Assembly: GCA_964534175.1 (NCBI GenBank)
Contig: CAZHNS010000034.1
Location: 1 to 21,432 of the forward strand
DNA: 21,432 nucleotides
Source: JAFGHJ01 sp964534175
GTDB taxonomy: Bacteria; Hydrothermota; UBA3072
Direction of reading: 5' to 3'
Positions 1-7,341 of this stretch are shown piece by piece (the stretch's first letter is position 1; each line of letters starts with the position of its first letter). The translations under genes were made by a program, and so were the position numbers. Below the pieces are notes generated by a model. The model did not search any database and was not told the DNA's origin. It saw only the letters and a list, made by a program, of their open reading frames with translations.

Positions 1-85
1 TGCCGGAGGGGGGATTTGAACCCCCACAGGATATTATCCCACATGGCCCTCAACCATGCGCGTCTACCAGTTCCGCCACCCCGGC
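1..85 (-). tRNA. tRNA-Leu(GAG), class II
   Basis: On the minus strand this folds as a complete cloverleaf. The acceptor stem GCCGGGG pairs with CTCCGGC and contains one G-U pair. The anticodon stem CATGG/CCATG (plus-strand 42-46 and 54-58) encloses the loop TTGAGGG, giving anticodon GAG (plus-strand 49-51). A long variable arm and a T-arm containing GGTTCAAATCC mark it as a class II leucine tRNA reading CUU and CUC. The discriminator A is window position 1, so whether CCA is encoded cannot be seen. Confidence 0.96.
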
Positions 86-101
86 GAAGTGTGGCTAAAA
101 A

Positions 102-127
102 GTTATACAAAAAGACAGAGATGTCAA
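102..127 (-). promoter_or_regulatory. Candidate promoter of tRNA-Leu
   Basis: Read on the minus strand, a perfect TTGACA (plus-strand 122-127) is followed after 14 nt by TATAAC (102-107), which ends 16 nt before the tRNA 5' end. Both hexamers are close to consensus and well placed, but 14 nt is shorter than the usual 16-18 nt, so one hexamer may be coincidental. Confidence 0.35.
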
Positions 128-185
128 GAGAGAAAATCATTTTTAGAGAGCAGGGAGCTGTCAGCAGTAGAAATAACAAAAAACC

Positions 186-205
186 TAGTGCCTTCGTGAC
201 AAATT
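186..205 (+). repeat. Intergenic 20-bp repeat, copy 1
   Basis: TAGTGCCTTCGTGACAAATT matches 17 of 20 bases with a second copy at 1663-1682 in the same orientation. It lies between the tRNA and the esterase gene. The rest of 86-275 has no credible gene. Positions 227-251 also hold a loose CTAACT/CTGCTAAC direct repetition. Confidence 0.6.
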
Positions 206-275
206 ATGGGTCGTTGGGGGGTATTCTAACTACTAACTGCTTACTGCTAACTTCTCCCTAATCTTCCCTAATCTT

Positions 276-1463
276 TTACTTAACCAAAAGCATTTTTTTG
301 CTTTGCGTGAAGCCTGCCTGAGTTCTTAATCGATAAAGGTAAGTACCGCTGGATAGGCCCGAACCATCGTAAGTAATAGTGTGTTCACCTATGCTCTCAA
401 CATTATCGATTAACGTCTCGATTGTTCGTCCCGAAACATCCAAAACTTCCAGAGTAACTGTGGCTTTTTGGGGTAAATAATATTTTATCGATGTTGTAGA
501 ACTAAATGGATTCGGATCATTCTGTTCTAATTTATAACTATCGGGTGTTTCCTTTGAATTTATTCCACTCGTTTGAGGATACTCAAGATCGGTTGTATCG
601 TAACCCATAATTGAAAGCATTGTCTTAGCATATCGTATCCCTAGTATTCTGTAGCCTTCCGAGTTAAAATGCGCATCATCCTGCCCCGGACATCCGCTTG
701 AAGAAATAACATATGCAGTAGGGATAGTGTCGGGAAGCCTGTTAATTATCGTATTCATACTTGCACAGCAATTACCTTCGGCAGACAATACCTCTCCTGC
801 TAAAAGAGGTACCGATTCTGCATCCAATGAAAGATCCGTTAACATATCATTGTAAATTTTCTTTACATATGATGGCCATTCAGCCTGACCTGTGTTAGTT
901 TCCCCCTGGTGCAAAAGAATCCCTTTAATTACACCGTCTAGCTCTGCCAGCTGAGCAAGGTCGATAAGATATTGATATGGATTCCATTCATAGTCTTCTA
1001 ATTTATCGAGAAACCAGCTTGCTGTGTGGGTAGAATCATAATCCTGGTAAATATCTTTATCGAATAGCCTGATGTCGCAGCCGCCAACCGAAACATTAAT
1101 AACACCTACTCTTATGCTGTCCGGAAGATTTAAAACCATCGTTCTGCCAAAATAATCTGCAGGGCAAAGTTTTGAATAGCATTGGCATAAAGGAGGAACA
1201 GCGGTATACCAAGACCCTTTTGTTCTTCCAAGATTTGAACAGTCAAGAGCTTGCATAACCTGGAAACTACTATCTACCGTCCTATCCATTGCTTCGATCG
1301 TTCCCTGCCCTTCCATATTCGACTGTCCAAAACACAGGTAAATGTAAAAATCCTGATCCTGTGCAAAAATGTTAGTTGTTAATAGGAAAAATCCTATCAA
1401 TAGAAACATTCTTGCATACATTTTTTGTTTTTTCATAACGTTTGAGTTTAATTTTACTATCAT
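276..1463 (-). CDS. Secreted SGNH/sialate O-acetylesterase-type hydrolase with C-terminal sorting domain
   Basis: This 395-residue protein resembles the carbohydrate-esterase (SASA) branch of SGNH hydrolases, which remove acetyl groups from sugars. Seen: a hydrophobic signal peptide (about residues 16-35, ending near NIFAQ); block I GQSNMEG with nucleophile Ser48; a GG after VINVSV near 127; HQGETNT (185-191); and the DxxH pair Asp262/His265. Residues 310-395 form a separate domain starting YKLEQNDPNPF and ending SKKMLLVK, typical of type IX secretion (Por) sorting domains of FCB-group bacteria. The protein is therefore probably exported and released or attached at the surface. AAGGAGGG (plus-strand 1471-1478) lies 7 nt before the ATG, which supports this start over the internal Met10. 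It is transcribed alone, away from the housekeeping block. Fold and export are well supported; the exact substrate (sialic acid, xylan or another glycan) is not determined. Confidence 0.85.
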   Translation of the reverse strand: MIVKLNSNVMKKQKMYARMFLLIGFFLLTTNIFAQDQDFYIYLCFGQSNMEGQGTIEAMDRTVDSSFQVMQALDCSNLGRTKGSWYTAVPPLCQCYSKLCPADYFGRTMVLNLPDSIRVGVINVSVGGCDIRLFDKDIYQDYDSTHTASWFLDKLEDYEWNPYQYLIDLAQLAELDGVIKGILLHQGETNTGQAEWPSYVKKIYNDMLTDLSLDAESVPLLAGEVLSAEGNCCASMNTIINRLPDTIPTAYVISSSGCPGQDDAHFNSEGYRILGIRYAKTMLSIMGYDTTDLEYPQTSGINSKETPDSYKLEQNDPNPFSSTTSIKYYLPQKATVTLEVLDVSGRTIETLIDNVESIGEHTITYDGSGLSSGTYLYRLRTQAGFTQSKKMLLVK

Positions 1464-1496
1464 TATTTACCCTCCTTAAAAATTTTATTTGTGCTA

Positions 1497-1524
1497 ATAC
1501 TACTCATAAATACTCTATAGTCAA
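1497..1524 (-). promoter_or_regulatory. Candidate sigma-70-like promoter of the esterase gene
   Basis: On the minus strand TTGACT (plus-strand 1519-1524) is followed after 16 nt by TAGTAT (1497-1502). Transcription would start near 1490, leaving a leader of about 25 nt that contains the strong ribosome binding site. Match, spacing and location agree, but this is sequence evidence only. Confidence 0.45.
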
Positions 1525-1552
1525 GTCTTTTGAAAGAATTCCAATGTATTGC

Positions 1553-1630
1553 TCAAGGTTTCGAGGATTCAAGGGTTCAAGAAGAAAAACAACAAAAAAT
1601 CAGTGCCTATCCGTGAAAATCAGTGGCTAT
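1553..1630 (+). repeat. Short imperfect direct repeats in the esterase-tilS spacer
   Basis: Two clusters lie here. At 1553-1581 the text TCAAGG recurs with small changes. At 1598-1610 and 1618-1630, AATCAGTGCCTAT and AATCAGTGGCTAT repeat with one mismatch at a 20-nt period. No gene fits over this stretch; the small reading frame across it has neither a good ribosome binding site nor protein-like composition. Confidence 0.55.
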
Positions 1631-1662
1631 TATTTGGAGGGTGTGGTGTGAGCTTTGTGTCT

Positions 1663-1682
1663 TAGTGCCTTTGTGGCTAATT
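1663..1682 (+). repeat. Intergenic 20-bp repeat, copy 2
   Basis: TAGTGCCTTTGTGGCTAATT is the second copy of the element at 186-205 (17 of 20 bases, same orientation). It ends about 50 bp before tilS, so the two copies flank the esterase gene. Confidence 0.6.
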
Positions 1683-1734
1683 TTCCCCTTAAATTACTCT
1701 TTTTCAAAGACTACACTTGAAAAATGGCTATTTC

Positions 1735-3072
1735 ATGTTATATTCAACAGTGATTAAACGATTAAAAAATATAATAGGAAAAGAGGAACTTCTGAAGGGA
1801 GTTCGTAAGGTAATAATAGGATATTCCGGAGGACCGGATTCGACATTACTTACAGAAGTATTATCGGATTATGATAAGCTAGAAGTGATCCTTGCATACT
1901 TTAATCATAATCTTCGTGAAGATTCTAAAAATGAGGAGAATTTTGTGATAAGAGAAGCAAAAAAAAGAGGACTCAAGTTATTAACAGATGGGGCAGATGT
2001 AAGAGCCTATTGTAAAAGATATTCTCTTTCTATTGAAGAAGGTGCAAGAATTTTAAGATTTTCTTTCCTTGAAAATGCGAAAAAGAAAGAAAGAGCCGAT
2101 TTAATAGCTCTGGGTCATAACTTCGATGATAAAATAGAAAACTTTTTTATAAGGCTGCTTAGAGGTTCAGGATTTGGTCTTTCTCAGATGTGTTATAAGG
2201 ACGGAGATATCCTGCGTCCGCTTTTGGATTTAAGAAAAAATGAAATAATCGATTATCTTAAAGAAAAAAGAGTACCTTTTTATACTGATCCAACAAATAA
2301 AAGTAAAGATTACCTCAGAAATAAAATAAGGTTGAATCTTATTCCTTTAATTGAACAGATTCAGGAAAATTCGGTACAAAATATAGGCAGAAGTATCGAT
2401 AATTTGAGTGATATAGAAAAAGCATTAGAAACTCTTGTAGATTCAATTAAAATAACCGCTCATTTTAATTACGCGGAGATCAACAGAAATGGTTTTGAAA
2501 ATCTTCCTTCCGCCTGTAAATTCTTAATTTTGAAGAAAATGCTCTCGATTTTTAATAGTGAGTTGGAACTAAAGAGAGCGCATCTTACGAACTTACCGGC
2601 AAGAGGGATTGTTGAGTTGAAAAGTGCAAGCTTAGAATTAACTCCTTCCCGGGTAATTGTTGTGAAAAATATAGAAGAGAGAGAAAAAGAATTACCTCTG
2701 TCTGGTAAAGTACCTTATGGCTCCTATAATATAGAAACAGAGGTAATTTCTCCGCCTGTAAAATTAAGGGTAAAGAATTGTGAATTTTTTGATCTTGACT
2801 GTTTAGAACCACCTATAAAGGTGAGGAGAAAAAAAGTTGGTGATAGATTAGTTTCCTTTGGGTCTGGAAATAGCAAGAAAATAAAAGAAATATTTATCAA
2901 CAAGAAGATTCCAAGGGTCCTAAGAGACGTTTACCCAATTGTTTACGATAAGAAAGGTGTAATTTTAATTCCAGGAATCAAAAGAAGTAATAGGGCACCC
3001 GTTTTAAAGAAAACAGAAAGAATATTAAAAATTAGATATAAAGAGGTGGCAGATGCCGGAGAAAAAAGATAA
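1735..3072 (+). CDS. tilS: tRNA(Ile)-lysidine synthetase
   Basis: TilS converts C34 of the CAU-anticodon isoleucine tRNA to lysidine, using ATP and lysine, so that it reads AUA. Seen: the N-type PP-loop SGGPDS near residue 32 of the 445-residue product; the GHNFDD...RLLRGSG segment; the DPTN...RNKIR motif; a middle linker domain; and a C-terminal TilS domain with KVGDRL...KKIKEIFINKKIPRVLRD. Length is normal. The frame is open upstream to a TTG at 1717, but ATG 1735 gives the usual short lead before the PP-loop and is preferred; neither start has a good Shine-Dalgarno sequence. Its 3' end overlaps ftsH by 20 nt, and tilS next to ftsH is a widely conserved order. In the HxxDDQxET-like motif the last residues read DDKIEN rather than the common DDQAET. 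Confidence 0.95.
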   Translation: MLYSTVIKRLKNIIGKEELLKGVRKVIIGYSGGPDSTLLTEVLSDYDKLEVILAYFNHNLREDSKNEENFVIREAKKRGLKLLTDGADVRAYCKRYSLSIEEGARILRFSFLENAKKKERADLIALGHNFDDKIENFFIRLLRGSGFGLSQMCYKDGDILRPLLDLRKNEIIDYLKEKRVPFYTDPTNKSKDYLRNKIRLNLIPLIEQIQENSVQNIGRSIDNLSDIEKALETLVDSIKITAHFNYAEINRNGFENLPSACKFLILKKMLSIFNSELELKRAHLTNLPARGIVELKSASLELTPSRVIVVKNIEEREKELPLSGKVPYGSYNIETEVISPPVKLRVKNCEFFDLDCLEPPIKVRRKKVGDRLVSFGSGNSKKIKEIFINKKIPRVLRDVYPIVYDKKGVILIPGIKRSNRAPVLKKTERILKIRYKEVADAGEKR

Positions 3073-4909
3073 AGAAAAAAAAGAACAACAGAGCAGAAAT
3101 CAATTTATTAGAGTGGTATTAATCTGGGTTGCAGTTGTCGCAGGTTTATTCATCCTATTTCAATATACCCAGGTGGAGAAACCGGAAGAGGTAAGTTTTA
3201 CTAAATTCTGGCAATTAGTCGAAGATGATAAAATAAGTAAGGTAATTTTTTCGAATACGGATATAGCTGCGGAGTTAAAGGGGCAAGAACATACAATAAA
3301 GACTCGTCTTCCTTTTGAAGATGCAGAATTGCCTAAAGAGTTGATCAAGAGGGGGATAGAAGTAAAAACCGAAACTAAAATGGAAATATTAAAAACAGTA
3401 GGGCAGTTTTTATTACCCCTTTTGTTTATGGTTTTTTTATTGTTTTTTGTGATGAATCGGATTCGAGGAAGTGCAAATGAAGCTTTAAGTTTTGGGCAGA
3501 GCAGAGCGAGAGAAATACGCTTTACCTCAGTAAATGTTTCATTTAAAGATGTTGCTGGCGTTGATGAGGTTAAACAGGAATTACAGGAAATTGTAGAATT
3601 CCTTAGAAATCCTTCTAAATTTAAGAAATTAGGAGCTCAAATACCCAAAGGTATTCTATTGGTTGGCGCACCCGGTACGGGAAAAACTCTTCTGGCAAGA
3701 GCTGTTGCCGGAGAGGCAAAAGTTCCTTTTTATTCGATAAGCGGATCAGATTTCGTTGAAATGTTTGTCGGGGTTGGGGCTTCCAGAGTCAGAGATCTAT
3801 TTAGAAAAGCAAAAATAAATACTCCCTGTATAGTTTTTATTGATGAAATAGACGCGGTTGGGCGTTACAGGGGTGCTGGAATTGGTGGGGGACATGACGA
3901 GCGTGAACAGACGTTAAACGCTCTACTTGTGGAAATGGATGGTTTCGACCCAAACCAGGGTATTATTATACTTTCTGCAACTAATAGGCCCGACATCCTT
4001 GACCCTGCTTTGCTCAGACCCGGACGCTTCGACCGAAGAGTGATTGTTCCTATGCCGGATAGGAAAGGCAGAGAAGCTATACTCAAGGTTCATACGAAGA
4101 AAATACCTTTAGCCGATAAATTAGATTTGTCCGTGTTTGCCAAAACAACTCCCGGGTTTAGCGGAGCAGATATCCAGAATTTGTGTAATGAGGCAGCTTT
4201 AATTGCCGCTTCAAGAGGTAAAAATAAGGTAGATGGCGAAGATTTTGACGAAGCCAAAGATAAAATCTTAATGGGAAGAGAAAGAAAGTCTATGATACTG
4301 TCAGATGAAGAGAAGAAACTTATTGCGTACCATGAAGCAGGTCATACTCTTGCTTCGCTTTTTACCGAAAAAAGCGATCCTATACATAAAGTTACTATAA
4401 TACCCCGGGGTGCATCTCTTGGAGTAACGCAGCAGTTACCTTTAGATGATAAGAGAACTTATTCCAAGGAGTATCTTGATGCCCGATTGACAGTTTTACT
4501 CGGCGGAAGGGCGGCAGAGGAATTAATGTTCAATACTGTGTCGACCGGTGCCGGTAATGATCTTCAAAATGCAAGCGAAATTGCACGAAAGATGATATGT
4601 GAATGGGGTATGAGTGATAGTCTTGGTGCTGTTACTCTTGAGCGGGATACGGACGGTGTTTTTTTGGGTAAACGACTTACAAAGGAAAGAGAGTATTCCG
4701 AGGAAACTGCCCGTCAGGTTGACGTTGAAATTAAAAAATTTGTAGAAAAAGCACATAATAAGGCAAAAAACATACTAAAGAAAAATAAAACCAAGTTGGA
4801 TAAGATTGCAAAGGCTCTTCTTGAAAAAGAAGTCCTTACGGGAGAAGAAGTAAAGGAAATAGTTTATGGATCAAAAAAGAATAGAAAAAGCAGTAAAAGA
4901 AATAATTAA
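3053..4909 (+). CDS. ftsH: ATP-dependent zinc metalloprotease FtsH
   Basis: A membrane-anchored AAA+ protease that degrades unassembled membrane proteins and regulatory proteins as a hexamer. All parts are visible in 618 residues: transmembrane segments at about 18-38 and 113-134 around a small extracytoplasmic domain; Walker A GAPGTGKT (205-212); pore loop FVEMFVGVG; Walker B IVFIDEIDA; the second region of homology ending RPGRFDRR; zinc site HEAGH (427-431) with the third ligand Asp503 in GAGNDLQ; and a charged C-terminal tail. AGAGGTGG (3042-3049) lies 3 nt before ATG 3053, inside the end of tilS. The folE-like gene starts within its last 44 nt in another frame, which suggests coupled translation. 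Confidence 0.98.
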   Translation: MPEKKDKEKKEQQSRNQFIRVVLIWVAVVAGLFILFQYTQVEKPEEVSFTKFWQLVEDDKISKVIFSNTDIAAELKGQEHTIKTRLPFEDAELPKELIKRGIEVKTETKMEILKTVGQFLLPLLFMVFLLFFVMNRIRGSANEALSFGQSRAREIRFTSVNVSFKDVAGVDEVKQELQEIVEFLRNPSKFKKLGAQIPKGILLVGAPGTGKTLLARAVAGEAKVPFYSISGSDFVEMFVGVGASRVRDLFRKAKINTPCIVFIDEIDAVGRYRGAGIGGGHDEREQTLNALLVEMDGFDPNQGIIILSATNRPDILDPALLRPGRFDRRVIVPMPDRKGREAILKVHTKKIPLADKLDLSVFAKTTPGFSGADIQNLCNEAALIAASRGKNKVDGEDFDEAKDKILMGRERKSMILSDEEKKLIAYHEAGHTLASLFTEKSDPIHKVTIIPRGASLGVTQQLPLDDKRTYSKEYLDARLTVLLGGRAAEELMFNTVSTGAGNDLQNASEIARKMICEWGMSDSLGAVTLERDTDGVFLGKRLTKEREYSEETARQVDVEIKKFVEKAHNKAKNILKKNKTKLDKIAKALLEKEVLTGEEVKEIVYGSKKNRKSSKRNN

Positions 4910-5426
4910 AGCTATTGGAGAGGATCCGGATAGAGAAGGTTTAAAGCGTACTCCCAAGAGAGTAGCTAAGCTATACTCCGAGCTTTTTAAGGGTATAGAT
5001 GAAAACCCGGAGAAGGCTATAAGAGTTTACAGCACACCTCATTATGACGAAATTATAATATTGAAAGATATATCGTTTTATTCTTTTTGTGAACATCATA
5101 TTTTGCCTTTTTTTGGAAAAGTTCATATTGCTTATATACCCAAGGATGATAAAATAACCGGTTACTCCAATTTGATAGAGATAGTTCAGGTTTATTCCGA
5201 ACGTCTTCAATTACAGGAAAGAATGACAGCTCAAATAGCAGATTCTATAATGAATGTTTTGAAACCTATGGGAACTCTTGTAATAATCGAGGCAAGGCAG
5301 CTTTGTTTGGAAATACAGGGGCTTAAAAAGATTGGTCAGAAAACAGTAACTTCTGCGATAAGAGGTGCATTTAAGAAGGAGACAACCCGTCTCGAAGCTT
5401 TGAATCTTATTGGTTATGAGAGTTAA
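4866..5426 (+). CDS. folE: GTP cyclohydrolase I family protein (divergent active site)
   Basis: At 186 residues this is a normal-length T-fold GTP cyclohydrolase I homologue. In the family the enzyme converts GTP to dihydroneopterin triphosphate, the first step of folate synthesis. Seen: TPKR (29-32), the zinc-site segment FCEHH with Cys75 and His78, the guanine-binding QER (117-119), the third zinc ligand Cys147, and KTVTSAIRG. Compared with the E. coli enzyme (numbering from memory), Lys136 becomes Asn102, Arg139 becomes Glu105, catalytic His179 becomes Gln145 and Arg185 becomes Gln151, while the zinc ligands, Ser135 and Arg65 equivalents stay. AAAGGA (4852-4857) lies 8 nt before the ATG. 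Its position directly before folP argues for a folate role, but whether it performs the full GTP reaction is uncertain. QueF was considered and does not fit, since all zinc ligands are present. Confidence 0.85.
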   Translation: MDQKRIEKAVKEIIKAIGEDPDREGLKRTPKRVAKLYSELFKGIDENPEKAIRVYSTPHYDEIIILKDISFYSFCEHHILPFFGKVHIAYIPKDDKITGYSNLIEIVQVYSERLQLQERMTAQIADSIMNVLKPMGTLVIIEARQLCLEIQGLKKIGQKTVTSAIRGAFKKETTRLEALNLIGYES

Positions 5427-6570
5427 AAAGAAAACAATTCAGAATTTAAGTGACGCTGAGGCTGTTGTGGAAGCTGTAGGTGTTTCTAACGATGTTAAGG
5501 AAACTATGGCTGAAAAGGCTATTTTTCGAGTATTAGAGATAGAAGAGGTTTCATCTCCTGCAGCTAATGTGATAAAGCAAGTTGCAATTTCTCGCGGCAG
5601 CGACGCTGTTGTTCATCGAAAAGTCATTAAGAACGATATCGAAAAATCTACAGTGCTTCTTCCCGGAACAATTCGGGAACTTAGATTGATTTCAGAAGAG
5701 TTAAAAAAGCAACCTTTTGGATTGCCGGTAGTAGGCGAAAAAATCCTGGAGATATTGAATTGCGAAAACTCTTTACCGGCTTTTTCGATTATGGGTGTTC
5801 TTAATGTTACTCCTGATTCTTTTTCCGATGGCGGAGATTATTTCAGTGAGAAAGATGCCCGGAAACGATTTGTGGAAATAGAGAAAGAAGGGGCAGATAT
5901 TATTGACGTCGGGGCAGAATCTTCCAGACCGGGTTCTAAAAGGTTGGAGATTGAGGAAGAATTAAGTAGGCTCGGGGGGATTTTTCCTCTGTTTGAGAAA
6001 AGCTCTATACCGGTTTCAATAGATACTTACAAATCAAAAGTAGCTGAGACAGCTCTGTCGTTTGGAGCAAAAATAGTTAATGATATCTCTGCTCTTAGAA
6101 TGGATAAGGAAATGACAAAAGTAATACGTGATTATAACTCAAAAGTTATTCTTATGCATATGAAAGGAACTCCTGAAACAATGCAAAAAGAGCCCTATTA
6201 TGATGATGTTATGAAAGAAATCGGAGAATTCTTTGAGGAAAGAATTGAATTTTGTCTTTCAAACGGAATTGACGAGGATAAGATAATATTAGACCCGGGA
6301 ATTGGATTCGGAAAAAGGCAGGAAGACAATTTAACGATTTTGGCGGAATTAGAAGAGTTTAATTCGTATGGTTTTCCTATTCTTATAGGAACGTCAAGAA
6401 AATCATTTATTGGCAGAATAACTGGTAGCGATGCTAAAAATAGGCTGGATGCTTCTATAGCTACTGCAGTTTATTCTTATTTAAAAGGTGTTTCAATTTT
6501 CAGAGTACATGATGTAATACAAACCCGAAATGCTCTTTCGGTTATTTCTGCACTCGGAGAAAGAAAATGA
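5416..6570 (+). CDS. folP: Dihydropteroate synthase with N-terminal extension
   Basis: FolP joins 4-aminobenzoate to hydroxymethyl-dihydropterin diphosphate to make dihydropteroate. From ATG 5416 the product has 384 residues, about 110 more than common forms. The catalytic TIM barrel starts near residue 123 with IMGVLNVTPDSFSDGG, followed by DVGAESSRPGS, SIDTYK, IVNDISAL, DPGIGFG, GTSRKSFIG and the C-terminal RVHD. Residues 1-120 form an extra domain with a repeated Ala/Val-rich helical character, of a type I recall from some clostridial and thermophile synthases; its role is unknown to me. ATG 5416 overlaps folE by 11 nt and is preferred to TTG 5410; neither has a clear ribosome binding site, so coupling to folE translation is likely. 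Confidence 0.95.
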   Translation: MRVKKKTIQNLSDAEAVVEAVGVSNDVKETMAEKAIFRVLEIEEVSSPAANVIKQVAISRGSDAVVHRKVIKNDIEKSTVLLPGTIRELRLISEELKKQPFGLPVVGEKILEILNCENSLPAFSIMGVLNVTPDSFSDGGDYFSEKDARKRFVEIEKEGADIIDVGAESSRPGSKRLEIEEELSRLGGIFPLFEKSSIPVSIDTYKSKVAETALSFGAKIVNDISALRMDKEMTKVIRDYNSKVILMHMKGTPETMQKEPYYDDVMKEIGEFFEERIEFCLSNGIDEDKIILDPGIGFGKRQEDNLTILAELEEFNSYGFPILIGTSRKSFIGRITGSDAKNRLDASIATAVYSYLKGVSIFRVHDVIQTRNALSVISALGERK

Positions 6571-7307
6571 TTGGTTTTTCCTGGTTAGATGCTGTCGATA
6601 TTCTTATTGTAACAGCCCTTGTTTTCACGATTATAAGATTTTTTACCAATACGAAATCACTACCTATGCTTACAGGGCTTATGTTAATTTTGATTCTTGC
6701 TGCTTTAAGTAATGTACTGAATCTCCCGACAATGAAGATAATTATGCACGGCTTGAGAGATCTCTGGATAATTGTGTTTATAATAATATTTCAACCCGAG
6801 ATAAGAAGAGCGCTCATTAACCTTGGAAAATCGAGCAGGTTCGGATATTTTATTCAGGAAGCAATTGAAATTGTTTCCGAAGAGGTAAGTAAAGCTATTA
6901 TACAATTATCTGACAAAAGAATAGGTGCTTTAATTGCTATAGAGAGGAAGGTCCCTCTTGATGCTTATATCAGGACGGGAATTAAGATGGAAGCGGTTGT
7001 TTCTTCTGATCTTTTAGTTTCAATATTTTCAATATATTCACCTCTGCACGATGGAGCGGTAATAATACAGGAAGATCGTATTGTTGCAGCTAAAAGTATA
7101 TTGCCGCTGACGGATCATCCGGATCTTAGCCCTACCTTAGGAACAAGACACCGGGCTGCTATTGGTCTTACTGAAGAAACAGATGCAATATGTCTTGCAG
7201 TGTCGGAAGAAACAGGCTCAATATCTATATCTGTAGGGGGAGACTACTACGGTGATTTAGATGTTAAAGAACTTAAATCAACTATACAGGATATGTTAAG
7301 TAAATAA
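6567..7307 (+). CDS. cdaA: Diadenylate cyclase CdaA
   Basis: CdaA makes the second messenger c-di-AMP from two ATP. The 246 residues contain three N-terminal hydrophobic helices (about 8-28, 32-52, 66-77), then the DisA_N cyclase domain with its DGA motif (162-164, in SPLHDGA) and GTRHR (192-196) followed by AAIGLTEETDA. These are the signature catalytic and ATP-binding elements. Its ATG overlaps the folP stop in ATGA. folP next to cdaA is common across phyla, but the usual downstream partners cdaR and glmM are absent here; a membrane glycosyltransferase follows instead. Confidence 0.96.
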   Translation: MIGFSWLDAVDILIVTALVFTIIRFFTNTKSLPMLTGLMLILILAALSNVLNLPTMKIIMHGLRDLWIIVFIIIFQPEIRRALINLGKSSRFGYFIQEAIEIVSEEVSKAIIQLSDKRIGALIAIERKVPLDAYIRTGIKMEAVVSSDLLVSIFSIYSPLHDGAVIIQEDRIVAAKSILPLTDHPDLSPTLGTRHRAAIGLTEETDAICLAVSEETGSISISVGGDYYGDLDVKELKSTIQDMLSK

Positions 7308-7327
7308 TTTATTTTAAAAAAAGGAAA

Positions 7328-7334
7328 GGGAGGG
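7328..7334 (+). promoter_or_regulatory. Shine-Dalgarno sequence fixing the TTG start of the DUF2723 gene
   Basis: GGGAGGG sits 7 nt before TTG 7342. No ATG or GTG competes in frame near it, so the site supports a TTG start. It lies in the only real gap (34 bp) of the housekeeping block. Confidence 0.75.
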
Positions 7335-7341
7335 AATTAAT

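Noticed and set aside
16..261. 81-codon plus-strand reading frame
   Set aside because: It runs antisense through the tRNA-Leu gene and the repeat region, has no ribosome binding site, and looks like no protein.
1442..1651. 69-codon plus-strand reading frame
   Set aside because: It overlaps the esterase start and the intergenic repeats and has no good start signal; a chance frame.
1717..1734. TTG start for tilS
   Set aside because: It adds six residues that relatives lack, without a better ribosome binding site; ATG 1735 preferred.
5410..5415. TTG start for folP
   Set aside because: It is only two codons before an ATG and has no Shine-Dalgarno support.
4866..5426. QueF (preQ0 reductase) instead of FolE
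   Set aside because: All three zinc ligands of GTP cyclohydrolase I and the KTVTSA segment are present, which QueF does not have.
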